From contig CAYYBG010000001.1 of the NCBI GenBank assembly GCA_964470195.1, forward strand, positions 1 to 64,000: a stretch of 64,000 nucleotides of DNA, read 5' to 3'. Position numbers and translations under genes: made by a program. The notes beneath the pieces were generated by a model. That model was not told where the DNA came from, did no database searches, and saw only the letters and a program-made list of their open reading frames with translations. Origin of the DNA: RFPI01 sp964470195 (GTDB lineage Bacteria; Pseudomonadota; Gammaproteobacteria; Burkholderiales; Methylophilaceae). Shown here in pieces: positions 27,034 through 35,385 of this stretch (position 1 is the stretch's first letter; each line of letters begins with the position of its first letter).

Positions 27034-27831
27034 ATGCTTAGAATTATATCTGCAAATTTAAATGGTATTCGATCTGCTTGTAACAAAGGTTTTTTGCCTT
27101 GGATGCTTGAACAAGACGCAGACTTTATCTGCCTGCAAGAACTCAAAGCACAACAAGCTGATATGACGCATGAAATGTTAAATCCCGCTTCATACCAAGG
27201 TTATTTTCATTACGCCGAAAAAAAAGGTTACAGCGGCGTTGGTATCTACACCCGTCACGAACCTGACCAAGTAGTCGTAGGACTAGGCCACTCAGACATT
27301 GATGCTGAAGGTAGATACCTAGAGCTTCAATTTAATCATTTAGGTGTCAAAAAGATAAATATTATATCGCTATACTTACCATCTGGCTCGAGTGGTGAAG
27401 ATCGCCAAAAAATTAAATTTAGTGTGATGGAGCGATTTTATCCACATCTTCAGTCACTCATCGACAGTGGAAGAGAGGTGATTATATGTGGAGATTGGAA
27501 TATTGCGCATCGTGAGATTGATTTAAAAAATTGGAAAGGCAATTTAAAAAATTCCGGTTTTCTTCCAGAGGAGCGCGCTTGGATGACAGATATTTTTGAA
27601 AAACAAGGGTGGGTAGATACTTATCGAAAACTATACCCTGACTCTACCGACGAATGCTATACATGGTGGAGTAATCGCGGACAGGCTTGGGCCAAAAATG
27701 TGGGATGGCGCATCGACTATCAAATTGCGACGCCATCCATCGGTAACTTGGTGAAGCAAGCAAGTATATACAAGGAACAACGCTTTAGTGATCATGCTCC
27801 TCTCAGTATAGCTTATGACTACACAATTTAG
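27034..27831 (+). CDS. xth: Exodeoxyribonuclease III (ExoA type)
   Basis: The 265-residue product is an exonuclease III/AP endonuclease. It begins LRIISANLNGIRSA, has the metal-binding Glu in DFICLQELKAQ, the GDWNIAHREIDLKN motif and the C-terminal SDHAPL. It repairs abasic sites and degrades DNA 3' to 5'. The start lies 15 bp from the pyrE start on the other strand, so the promoters overlap. Confidence 0.94.
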   Translation: MLRIISANLNGIRSACNKGFLPWMLEQDADFICLQELKAQQADMTHEMLNPASYQGYFHYAEKKGYSGVGIYTRHEPDQVVVGLGHSDIDAEGRYLELQFNHLGVKKINIISLYLPSGSSGEDRQKIKFSVMERFYPHLQSLIDSGREVIICGDWNIAHREIDLKNWKGNLKNSGFLPEERAWMTDIFEKQGWVDTYRKLYPDSTDECYTWWSNRGQAWAKNVGWRIDYQIATPSIGNLVKQASIYKEQRFSDHAPLSIAYDYTI

Positions 27832-27844
27832 TCCTTGCTGACTT

Positions 27845-28138
27845 TTAATGTAATACCCACATTGCATCTGAAACTAAACAGATTCCACCAAATTTTTTAA
27901 GTAATAATCTGACCTCATTAACCACTGATTGCAATTGATTTTCATCACAGGCCACCACAAAGGTAATATTTTCAAACTTATCGCCGAACACATGATCGTC
28001 TCGCGTACCTCTCTCACCACAGCCTTCAACATTTTTATAAAGTGTGTAATGTTCGATTTGATTACGTTTGAGTAAATCAATCACCGTCTGCTTCTCAATT
28101 GCCTCAATCACTATTTCTAGTCTTTTTACTTTTTTCAA
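27845..28138 (-). CDS. sbtB: SbtB-like PII-family protein
   Basis: The 97-residue product has the ferredoxin-like PII fold (VKRLEIVIEAIEKQTVIDLL, then ENITFVVACDENQLQSVVNEV), but the T-loop region is short and Gly/Arg-rich (GCGERGTRDDHVFG) and lacks Tyr51, as in SbtB rather than GlnB. It ends at WVLH without the Cys-containing C-terminal loop of many cyanobacterial SbtB. It begins with TTG directly after the sbtA stop, with GGAG eight bases ahead of the TTG. SbtB proteins bind adenine nucleotides, including cAMP, and control SbtA. The role here is inferred from family and neighbour. Confidence 0.82.
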   Translation of the reverse strand: MKKVKRLEIVIEAIEKQTVIDLLKRNQIEHYTLYKNVEGCGERGTRDDHVFGDKFENITFVVACDENQLQSVVNEVRLLLKKFGGICLVSDAMWVLH

Positions 28139-29116
28139 TTAAAAGTCTCCAAGCAATTTTGTGGCTAAATGGTAATAAAGCGGAATACCAATGACCACAT
28201 TAAAGGGGAATGTCACACCCAAACTAAGGGTTAAATAAATGGAAGGATTCGCCTCGGGAACAGCCATTCGGATTACTGGTGGTACGGCAATATACGATGC
28301 ACTCGCGCCCAATACTGCTACCAGCATACATCCTCCAACACTAAAATGAAGTAGCCAGTGGGCTAAACCCAAGCCTATCAAACCACCTAATATTGGCATC
28401 AAAATACCAAAGGTTAACAAAAACAAACCTGCCTGTTTAAAATCATGGAGTTTTTTGCCAGCCTCCATACCCATCGATAAAAGAAAGATACATAGCACCC
28501 CGAAAAACAATTGATCGAAAAATGGTAATACTTTTAGCATGCTTCTCTCTGTGGCATAAATTCCTATTAACATCCCGCCTAATAAAAGCAAGATGCTGCC
28601 ATTGGTGAATGCTTCGCGAAGCACATGCTTAAAACCATTCTGATTAAGCTCTTGTTGTTCATGCTTTCTAATCCATGCAACCAACAACAAACCTATCAAA
28701 ATAGCGGGGGTCTCCATTACTGCAAGCATCATAATAGGGTATGACTCAAAGGCAATTTGGTGACTTTCTAAAAATGCTAAAGCTGTCAAAAAAGTCCCTG
28801 CACTCACTGACCCATAGTGAGTAGCAACTGCAATGGCATTAAATTTATCTTGTCTTCCTAGCCATCTTAGAATGAAGTAAGCCAATATTGGCATAATCAA
28901 CCCTAGCAATATGGCTACTGCCAACGCTGGCAGTGAATTCATCCACGCTTGGTGACCCAGCTCTTGGCCGCCATGCAAGCCTATACTGATGAGTAAATAA
29001 ATCGCCATGGACTTGGTTAAGTCGCTGGGAAGTTTTAAATCTGAACGGATTAACTGTGCCAGCATCCCAAGACAAAAGAATAAGACGGACGGGGTAAGTA
29101 GATTAGTAAATTCCAT
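28139..29116 (-). CDS. sbtA: SbtA-like sodium-dependent bicarbonate transporter
   Basis: The 325-residue product has about ten membrane segments in two similar halves and SbtA signatures such as NLLTPSVLFFCLGMLAQ, IGLHGGQELG and VATHYGSVSAGTFLTALAF. It is shorter than the 374-residue Synechocystis SbtA, mainly in the cytoplasmic linker (WIRKHEQQELNQNGFKHVL). Members import bicarbonate with sodium. In a heterotroph or methylotroph it would feed carboxylating enzymes. It is paired with sbtB and faces a divergent LysR regulator. Confidence 0.88.
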   Translation of the reverse strand: MEFTNLLTPSVLFFCLGMLAQLIRSDLKLPSDLTKSMAIYLLISIGLHGGQELGHQAWMNSLPALAVAILLGLIMPILAYFILRWLGRQDKFNAIAVATHYGSVSAGTFLTALAFLESHQIAFESYPIMMLAVMETPAILIGLLLVAWIRKHEQQELNQNGFKHVLREAFTNGSILLLLGGMLIGIYATERSMLKVLPFFDQLFFGVLCIFLLSMGMEAGKKLHDFKQAGLFLLTFGILMPILGGLIGLGLAHWLLHFSVGGCMLVAVLGASASYIAVPPVIRMAVPEANPSIYLTLSLGVTFPFNVVIGIPLYYHLATKLLGDF

Positions 29117-29191
29117 AATTTAAATTTTTTAGGGCCTTTTTATCAGGGCAATCACGAAAAATTCACTCGTAATTTTGACTTAGTTTTACTA

Positions 29192-29236
29192 TTCTGTAAA
29201 ATTAAACTAAAATATGAACTGTTCTATAAAATAGAA
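29192..29236 (+). promoter_or_regulatory. Candidate LysR operator between sbtA and the LysR gene
   Basis: A 15-base inverted repeat TTCTAT-AAA-ATAGAA (29222-29236) fits the T-N11-A pattern of LysR sites. A related half-site TTCTGTAAAAT starts at 29192, exactly 30 bases earlier. Both lie in the 126-bp gap between the divergent sbtA and lysR-type genes. The repeats are seen; binding is inferred. Confidence 0.55.
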
Positions 29237-29242
29237 TTATCA

Positions 29243-30142
29243 ATGTATAAACTGAATTTTAATCATTTGTACTATTTTTGGGTGATTGCTAAGCAAGGAA
29301 ATCTTGGGCGGGCAGCCAAACAGCTCAAATTATCTGACTCCGCACTTTCAACCCAACTAAAAAAGTTGGAAAGCCAGCTAAACACGCCATTATTTGAACG
29401 TAAAAGTCGTAGCTTGCATCTGACTGAAGCTGGTTCTTTAGCCCTAGCATATGCTGAAAAAATTTTTGCTTTAGGCCATGACTTGTGTGACGCCATGATA
29501 GAACATAAAGCACAAACACGAGCGATATTTAGAATTGGTATAGCCTCATCATTGTCACGCAATTTCGCTGAAAATTTTATTCGTCCGTTAATCAGTAAAA
29601 ATGATGTCGAACTGGTGATTGAGTCTGGAAACCAAGATGAACTCATGGCAAAACTCTCGCGCTACCAACTTGACGTTGTACTAAGTAATCAAAAACCAGA
29701 AATATCAGCGTCATTAAAATTTCGTACCATCGCCAAACAACCATTGAGTATTGTCGGGCGGCCATTAAAAGAGTCAGTCCGCTTTAATATCAAAGAAGAT
29801 CTTGCAAAATACAAATTACTTTTGCCTGGCAGTGCGAGTGATGTTAGAACAAGCTTCGACGAACTATGTGAACAAAACCATATCGAATACAAAGTCATGG
29901 CAGAAATTAATGACATGCCCGCATTGCGATTATTTTTAAGAGATGCAAAATGTATCGCGTTACTACCAAAAGTTGTTGTTCAAGATGAGATCAATAATCA
30001 AAGCCTACAGGTATATTGTGAGTTAGAAGGGTTGTATGAATACTTTTATGCGATCTATACCAAACGTCGATTAAACACAGATCTTTTGCAAGATTTGCTA
30101 GAAAGATCTGATGAAGAAATTCTTAATTATGTCGCTAATTAA
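29243..30142 (+). CDS. LysR-family transcriptional regulator
   Basis: The 299-residue product has the N-terminal winged helix (FNHLYYFWVIAKQGNLGRAA, then LSTQLKKLESQLNTPLFER) and a periplasmic-binding-like effector domain. The N-terminal wording resembles the NhaR subgroup. It is divergent from sbtAB and lies 17 bp upstream of the export operon on the same strand, so it may control either or both. The effector is unknown. Confidence 0.9.
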   Translation: MYKLNFNHLYYFWVIAKQGNLGRAAKQLKLSDSALSTQLKKLESQLNTPLFERKSRSLHLTEAGSLALAYAEKIFALGHDLCDAMIEHKAQTRAIFRIGIASSLSRNFAENFIRPLISKNDVELVIESGNQDELMAKLSRYQLDVVLSNQKPEISASLKFRTIAKQPLSIVGRPLKESVRFNIKEDLAKYKLLLPGSASDVRTSFDELCEQNHIEYKVMAEINDMPALRLFLRDAKCIALLPKVVVQDEINNQSLQVYCELEGLYEYFYAIYTKRRLNTDLLQDLLERSDEEILNYVAN

Positions 30143-30159
30143 CAGAAAAACGTCATTAT

Positions 30160-31821
30160 ATGCAGTCATCTAGTATAGGAATGAAGCCATTGTTACGCTT
30201 GTTCAAATTAGTCGAGTTTGAACGCAACGACCTCATTATTTTACCCATTATCATTTTCGGCTACGGACTGCTCAACTTTGTCATTCCCGTCTCAGTTCAA
30301 GCATTAGTCAATGTGGTTTCTATGGGCGCTGTATTGCAGCCCTTATTTATCATCAGCATTATTCTTTTTGTATTACTGGCACTATCTGGCTGCTTATATG
30401 TGTTCGAAGCCTACATCGTAGAATTGATACAGCGCCGATTATTTATTAGAACAGCTATTCATTCTGCTGAAAAAACTAGCGGGATTGATATCAGTTTTTA
30501 TGACAAGGAAAATCCCGTTGAATTAATCAATCGCTTTCTCGATATCACGACAGTTCAAAAAACAGTTTCAGGCTTACTAACAGTCGCTTTAATCGCCTTT
30601 CTTCAGGCGATTTTGGGAAGTTTGATTTTGATTTTTTACAGTGCCTACTTCGCAGTGCTGGTATTTATCATTGTGGGATTTTTGATATTCATTTTTTATG
30701 GTTTGGGACGGCATGCACAAGAGACTGCTCTCGCTGAATCCAAAATTAAATTTCAGATGATTGCCTGGCTGGAGAATATTGCGCGCAACATCTTCACCTT
30801 TAAGTTTTACGACGCAAACGATCAAACGGCTCATCAAACCCATGATTTAGTCAGCAAATATATTGAAAAACGTTCCTCTCACTTTAGGATTTTACTCTGG
30901 CAAAACATAAGCGCTTCTATATTATATGCAGCCGGAGGAACCGCTCTGCTGGCTCTCGGCGGAAGCTTGGTAATCCGTGGAGAAATCAATATTGGTCAGT
31001 TCGTAGCGGCTGAATTGATTATTTTTGGTGTGCTTGGCTCTGTCTTGAGACTAACTAGCAAATTAAGTGACTTTTATGATTTGTTGGCCGCGCTGGACAA
31101 GATAGGCATGATTGAGGACTTCCCTCAGGAGAGCAACGGTGAGGTGGTTCTGGACCAACCTATCAAACAACTCCATGTGAACGATATTAGCTTCGCCTAT
31201 CATTCCAGAGCTCAAGCATTACCCTCCTTAAGCTTCAATCTAGTAAGAGGCCAAAGTTTAGCTATATTAGGCAGTCCTGGCAGCGGCAAATCAACCTTGT
31301 TCAATCTTTTGACCAAAATTCGTCAACCAAATACTGGTTTTGTAGAAGTGAATCAGTTAGATATTCGTCTATTAGATAATTACAGCCTGCGTAATCGAGT
31401 TGGCTATGTCAGTGAGATTGAAATTACTGAAGGATCTATCACCGAGAATATTCGCTTGGGCCGTGATCTTTCCTTAACTTGGATCAATCAACTGATGAAC
31501 GAAATTGGAATTGGTGACGAATTGAGGGCGTTACCCAATGGCTTAGACACTCAACTTACAGCTTCAGGTGCGCCACTTTCCACGAGTCAATTACAACGTC
31601 TGATGATAGTACGTAGCATGGCAGGAGCACCAGGTTTACTTATGATAGATGGAATGTTAGATAACTTTAATGATGAGAAGCTAAGCCGAGTTATTGCTTT
31701 GTTGAAGGCACAGCAAGCCGATTATATCTTGCTGGTATCAACCCGTTTCACGAAAATTGCCAAGCAATTTGACCAGATAATTGATCTGGATAAACTGAAA
31801 TCATCCTATGAGAGAAACTAG
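30160..31821 (+). CDS. ABC exporter (membrane + ATPase) with degenerate ATPase motifs
   Basis: The 553-residue product has an N-terminal six-helix exporter domain (about 20-300) and an ATPase domain (about 335-545), the layout of type I secretion ABC proteins without a peptidase domain. Walker A is intact (GSPGSGKST, 371-379). The Q-loop Gln is replaced by Glu419 (VGYVSE), the signature is LSTSQ (473-477), the Walker B Glu is Gly498 (LLMIDGM) and the switch His is Thr528 (LLVSTRF). A homodimer would lack the usual catalytic residues. It overlaps the HlyD gene by 14 bases. Confidence 0.88.
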   Translation: MQSSSIGMKPLLRLFKLVEFERNDLIILPIIIFGYGLLNFVIPVSVQALVNVVSMGAVLQPLFIISIILFVLLALSGCLYVFEAYIVELIQRRLFIRTAIHSAEKTSGIDISFYDKENPVELINRFLDITTVQKTVSGLLTVALIAFLQAILGSLILIFYSAYFAVLVFIIVGFLIFIFYGLGRHAQETALAESKIKFQMIAWLENIARNIFTFKFYDANDQTAHQTHDLVSKYIEKRSSHFRILLWQNISASILYAAGGTALLALGGSLVIRGEINIGQFVAAELIIFGVLGSVLRLTSKLSDFYDLLAALDKIGMIEDFPQESNGEVVLDQPIKQLHVNDISFAYHSRAQALPSLSFNLVRGQSLAILGSPGSGKSTLFNLLTKIRQPNTGFVEVNQLDIRLLDNYSLRNRVGYVSEIEITEGSITENIRLGRDLSLTWINQLMNEIGIGDELRALPNGLDTQLTASGAPLSTSQLQRLMIVRSMAGAPGLLMIDGMLDNFNDEKLSRVIALLKAQQADYILLVSTRFTKIAKQFDQIIDLDKLKSSYERN

Positions 31822-33127
31822 AAAAAGATTATTTGAATCCACCATAGCGCTGGGCATCACCCCAACCTATGTCCATAAATTTTACAAAATTCAGCTCATA
31901 CTGTTTTTTGTATTTCCTTTACTCGCACTTTTCTTACCATGGCAACAAAACGTAAGTGCGAAAGGAAAAGTTACCGCTTTTGCGCCTTTTGAACGCGTTC
32001 AAACCATTGATTCGCCTATCAATGGCGTGGTACAGCAGTGGCACGTTCAAGAGGCAAGTAAAGTCAAAGCTGGTGATCTGTTATTAGAGATGCGCGATAT
32101 CGACCCACAATATCGAGATCGTATTGAATCTCAACGTGATAACTTGAGCAATCGTTTATCAGCCAAACAAGAAGAGCTAAAGTCTTATCGACTGCAACAA
32201 AAAAGTCTGATTGCCGCCCGAGATGCAAAAATTGCCTCTGCACAATTTAAACGTGATGTCGCTCAACAAAAAATTCGTGCTGCTTCGGAGGCCACTGTAT
32301 CGGCACAAGCAACCTTAGATGCAGCTGAATTTCAGGTGACACGTTTGCAGAGACTTTTAAAAGATGGATTAGTATCAAAGCGTGATAGCGAACTTGCCGA
32401 ACGTGATTTTGAAATTGCAAAACGATCGCTTGGCAGTGCTAAAGCACAATATGACTCTGCTGTTGCAGAGGCAAACTCAGCTGCGGCAGAAATCAAACAA
32501 ATTACCTCTGATACCCAAGCTGAGTTGGACTCAACACGCGCTATCATTAATAAAATTCAAGCTGAAGTTTTAGATTCTGAAAATACGCTCACGAGTTCTG
32601 AGATTAATTTATCAAGACAAAATACTCAGCGTATTGTTGCTCCAAAAGATGGTACTGTATTCCGTTTACCATTTAATTCTCCCTCACAAGTGATTAGTCA
32701 AGGCCAACCATTGTTGGTGATTCAGCCTAATACCGATCAGCCCGCGGTAGAGCTTATGGTGGATGGTCGCGATGCACCTTTGATTAAAAAAGGTTCTCAA
32801 GTTCGACTTGAATTTGAAGGCTGGCCAGCGATTCAGGTCCCAGGCTGGGCCAATATTCGTGTAGGTACATATGGTGGCAAAGTAGCTTTCGTAGACCCAA
32901 TAGACATGGGAAATGGCAACTTCCGTGTTATGGTAGTTCCTGATTTGACTGAGCAAGCTTGGCCAAGTAATGAATTTTTGCGTCAAGGGCTAACCACCAA
33001 AGGATGGATTTTGCTTGAAAAAGTCAGCATCGGATATGAATTATGGCGTATCTTCAATGGCTTCCCACCCCGTATTCCTGAACAAGGGGTGCCACATGCA
33101 GATAAACCATCAAAACAAAAACTATGA
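31808..33127 (+). CDS. HlyD-family membrane fusion protein
   Basis: The 439-residue product has an N-terminal membrane anchor (about 27-45), a split biotinyl-lipoyl domain (SPINGVVQQWHVQEASKVKAG and the later APKDGTVFRL), and between them a long coiled coil rich in Ala, Gln and Glu (about 110-265). This is the periplasmic adaptor that links an inner-membrane exporter to a TolC channel. It is translationally linked to both neighbours. Confidence 0.92.
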   Translation: MRETRKRLFESTIALGITPTYVHKFYKIQLILFFVFPLLALFLPWQQNVSAKGKVTAFAPFERVQTIDSPINGVVQQWHVQEASKVKAGDLLLEMRDIDPQYRDRIESQRDNLSNRLSAKQEELKSYRLQQKSLIAARDAKIASAQFKRDVAQQKIRAASEATVSAQATLDAAEFQVTRLQRLLKDGLVSKRDSELAERDFEIAKRSLGSAKAQYDSAVAEANSAAAEIKQITSDTQAELDSTRAIINKIQAEVLDSENTLTSSEINLSRQNTQRIVAPKDGTVFRLPFNSPSQVISQGQPLLVIQPNTDQPAVELMVDGRDAPLIKKGSQVRLEFEGWPAIQVPGWANIRVGTYGGKVAFVDPIDMGNGNFRVMVVPDLTEQAWPSNEFLRQGLTTKGWILLEKVSIGYELWRIFNGFPPRIPEQGVPHADKPSKQKL

Positions 33128-34899
33128 TGAATCTTTTTTCTAATATTTACAGTTCTCTGACAAACAGAGTACTGCTAATAGCCGGTCTATTGCTTAGTGC
33201 TCACACATGGGGGGGTGAGAGTGATGGAATAACCAGCATAGCTGGTGCGGAATCAACCATCCATCTTATCCCACAAAAAAACTTTTTACCTCAGGACTAT
33301 TCAGAGCGTCCCGCAACAGATTTAAATCAATCGCTGCAACAACTTCAAGAAAAAAAACAAACCGAAAGTTTACGTATTGACCTGCAAGAAGCGATGAAAG
33401 AAAGTCAAAGCGACAAACCCAAGTCGTCGAGCTCGAATAAAGATCAGGCAATGTCCTTGGCAATATCGGATATTCGTGCTCGTGCACTGAAAAATAATTT
33501 ATCTATTGAAGTAGCTAAGGTTGACCCACTCATAGCGGCAGCTGGACTTCGTCAAGAGCAAGCGAAATTCGATAACATTATTTTTGCCTATGCGCGCCAA
33601 ACAAATCGAGATTTACCCCGTATCGCTGATGACAACGTTGAATTCAGCGCTTTAGGTGATTTGAATAATCAGCAAGTCAAATTAAATACCACAGAACAGA
33701 CCACACGAATTACCGATATTGCGGCAGGTGTACGTGTGCCTTTGCGCACTGGGGGCACCTTGGTGTTAAGCTCACCCTTGGAGAGCAAGCGTATTAATGG
33801 TGCGCTGGATAGTAATCAATACCGCAGCGCATTACGTTTTTCGGTCAGTCAACCACTACTACGCAACGCAGGTAAACAAGTCAATGAGGCCAGCATTCGT
33901 ATTGCGGAATTTGACGCTCAATCGGTCAACTTACGAACAAAATTGCAGGCAATCCGCATTATCGCGGCTACTGACAAAGCTTACTGGGGCGTATATGAGG
34001 CATGGGCGCAGCTGGATGTAAGAAGACAACAATATGAATTAGCTCTACAGAACCTGACGATGGTGCGTAAAAGAGTTGAAGAAGGGCTTACTGCTGCTAT
34101 CGAAAAAAATCGTGCCGAAATTGGTGTTGCTGACAGAATGGAAGCTTTGATTGTGGCGGAGACCAATCTCAAACTCGCACAACGTCAATTGCGTTTTTTT
34201 ATGAACGAAATGGAAGCTGAACAGACCTTAGAGAGTATGATCAGTCCTGCAACTGAGCCCCAGTTGATGCGCTATGAGTTTAATCGAGAAAAATTACTAC
34301 AAGACGCCATGACCGGTCGTTTAGAGCTGTTAGAGCTGGAACTGCGTTTGGCTGCTGATGCAGTAAATATAGCCTTTATGCAAAACCAAACCTTGCCACT
34401 ATTCACGCTAGATTATCAATATGGTGCGCTATCGAATAGTGCAGGAAATTTCGGCAATAGTTATAACAGCGTGTTAAACGGTCGATTCAATGACTGGTCC
34501 GTGGGACTGACTTTTGAGTTGCCATTTACTAACGAAGCTAATCTTGCGCGCTTGGAGAATGCGGTACAGCAACGTAATAAACGTCTTGCTACTAAACAAT
34601 TACAAACGCTCACCGTACGTAAAGAGATCTTGGATGCTTTGGATCAAATCGAAAATCATTGGCAAAGAATTCTTGCGGCGCGTCAGCAAGTTGTGATTGC
34701 TGGATTAAATTATGATGCCGAGTTAAAGCAATTTAATGAAGGCCTGCGCACCATGACTGAGGTGCTAGAAACTTTGACAAGACTTGGTGAAGCTCAAATT
34801 AAGGAAGTCAAAGCGGTGACCGATTATCAGATTGCCATGGTAGATTTAGCATACGCCACTGGAACGTTGATTGGTTACAGTGGCGTAGATTTTAAGTAG
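33124..34899 (+). CDS. TolC-family outer membrane efflux protein
   Basis: The 591-residue product has a signal peptide and two OEP repeats of long helices with barrel strands (for example QPLLRNAGKQVNEASIRIAEF and GLTFELPFTNEANLARLENA). It is longer than TolC (about 470 mature residues) because of an N-terminal extension of about 100 residues, rich in Gln, Lys and Ser, before the first helix. It closes the LysR-ABC-HlyD-TolC set; the exported substrate is not encoded nearby. Confidence 0.92.
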   Translation: MMNLFSNIYSSLTNRVLLIAGLLLSAHTWGGESDGITSIAGAESTIHLIPQKNFLPQDYSERPATDLNQSLQQLQEKKQTESLRIDLQEAMKESQSDKPKSSSSNKDQAMSLAISDIRARALKNNLSIEVAKVDPLIAAAGLRQEQAKFDNIIFAYARQTNRDLPRIADDNVEFSALGDLNNQQVKLNTTEQTTRITDIAAGVRVPLRTGGTLVLSSPLESKRINGALDSNQYRSALRFSVSQPLLRNAGKQVNEASIRIAEFDAQSVNLRTKLQAIRIIAATDKAYWGVYEAWAQLDVRRQQYELALQNLTMVRKRVEEGLTAAIEKNRAEIGVADRMEALIVAETNLKLAQRQLRFFMNEMEAEQTLESMISPATEPQLMRYEFNREKLLQDAMTGRLELLELELRLAADAVNIAFMQNQTLPLFTLDYQYGALSNSAGNFGNSYNSVLNGRFNDWSVGLTFELPFTNEANLARLENAVQQRNKRLATKQLQTLTVRKEILDALDQIENHWQRILAARQQVVIAGLNYDAELKQFNEGLRTMTEVLETLTRLGEAQIKEVKAVTDYQIAMVDLAYATGTLIGYSGVDFK

Positions 34900-34901
34900 C
34901 T

Positions 34902-35384
34902 TTAAAACGGAATATCGTCCTCAAACGCATCAAAATCACCTGCTGTTGCACTAGCAGATGAGGGCGAGGAAGATTGCAAAGGCATGCCACTGCCCATAGG
35001 CATTGATTGATTTTCGTCAGCAGGGTCAAACGGCGCACCACCTGTCTCACGGCCACCACCACCCAACATTTGCATCTGATCTGCAACAATCTCTGTGGTA
35101 TAGCGATCTTGTCCTTCTTTGGTTTGCCATTTGCGAGTTTGCAAGCGACCTTCGATATACACTGGGCGGCCTTTCTTGAGATATTCACCCGCGATTTCAG
35201 CTAAACGGCGATACATGACAATATTGTGCCACTCGGTTCTCTCTTGCTTTTGACCGCTTTTATCTTTCCAACTGTCTGTGGTAGCAATACTAAAATTACA
35301 CACTGCCTCACCGTTGGGCATATAGCGGACTTCTGGGTCTCGCCCTAAATTACCCACTAGAATGACTTTATTTACCGATGCCAT
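34902..35384 (-). CDS. ssb: Single-stranded DNA-binding protein
   Basis: The 160-residue product has the OB fold (ASVNKVILVGNLGRDPEVRY, then GRLQTRKWQTKEGQDRYTTEI), a Gly/Pro/Ser-rich linker and the acidic tip DFDAFEDDIPF that binds partner proteins. It starts one base after the MFS stop, and its GGGGA ribosome site lies in the last MFS codons, so the two are coupled. It is convergent with the TolC gene. Confidence 0.97.
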   Translation of the reverse strand: MASVNKVILVGNLGRDPEVRYMPNGEAVCNFSIATTDSWKDKSGQKQERTEWHNIVMYRRLAEIAGEYLKKGRPVYIEGRLQTRKWQTKEGQDRYTTEIVADQMQMLGGGGRETGGAPFDPADENQSMPMGSGMPLQSSSPSSASATAGDFDAFEDDIPF

Positions 35385-35385
35385 A

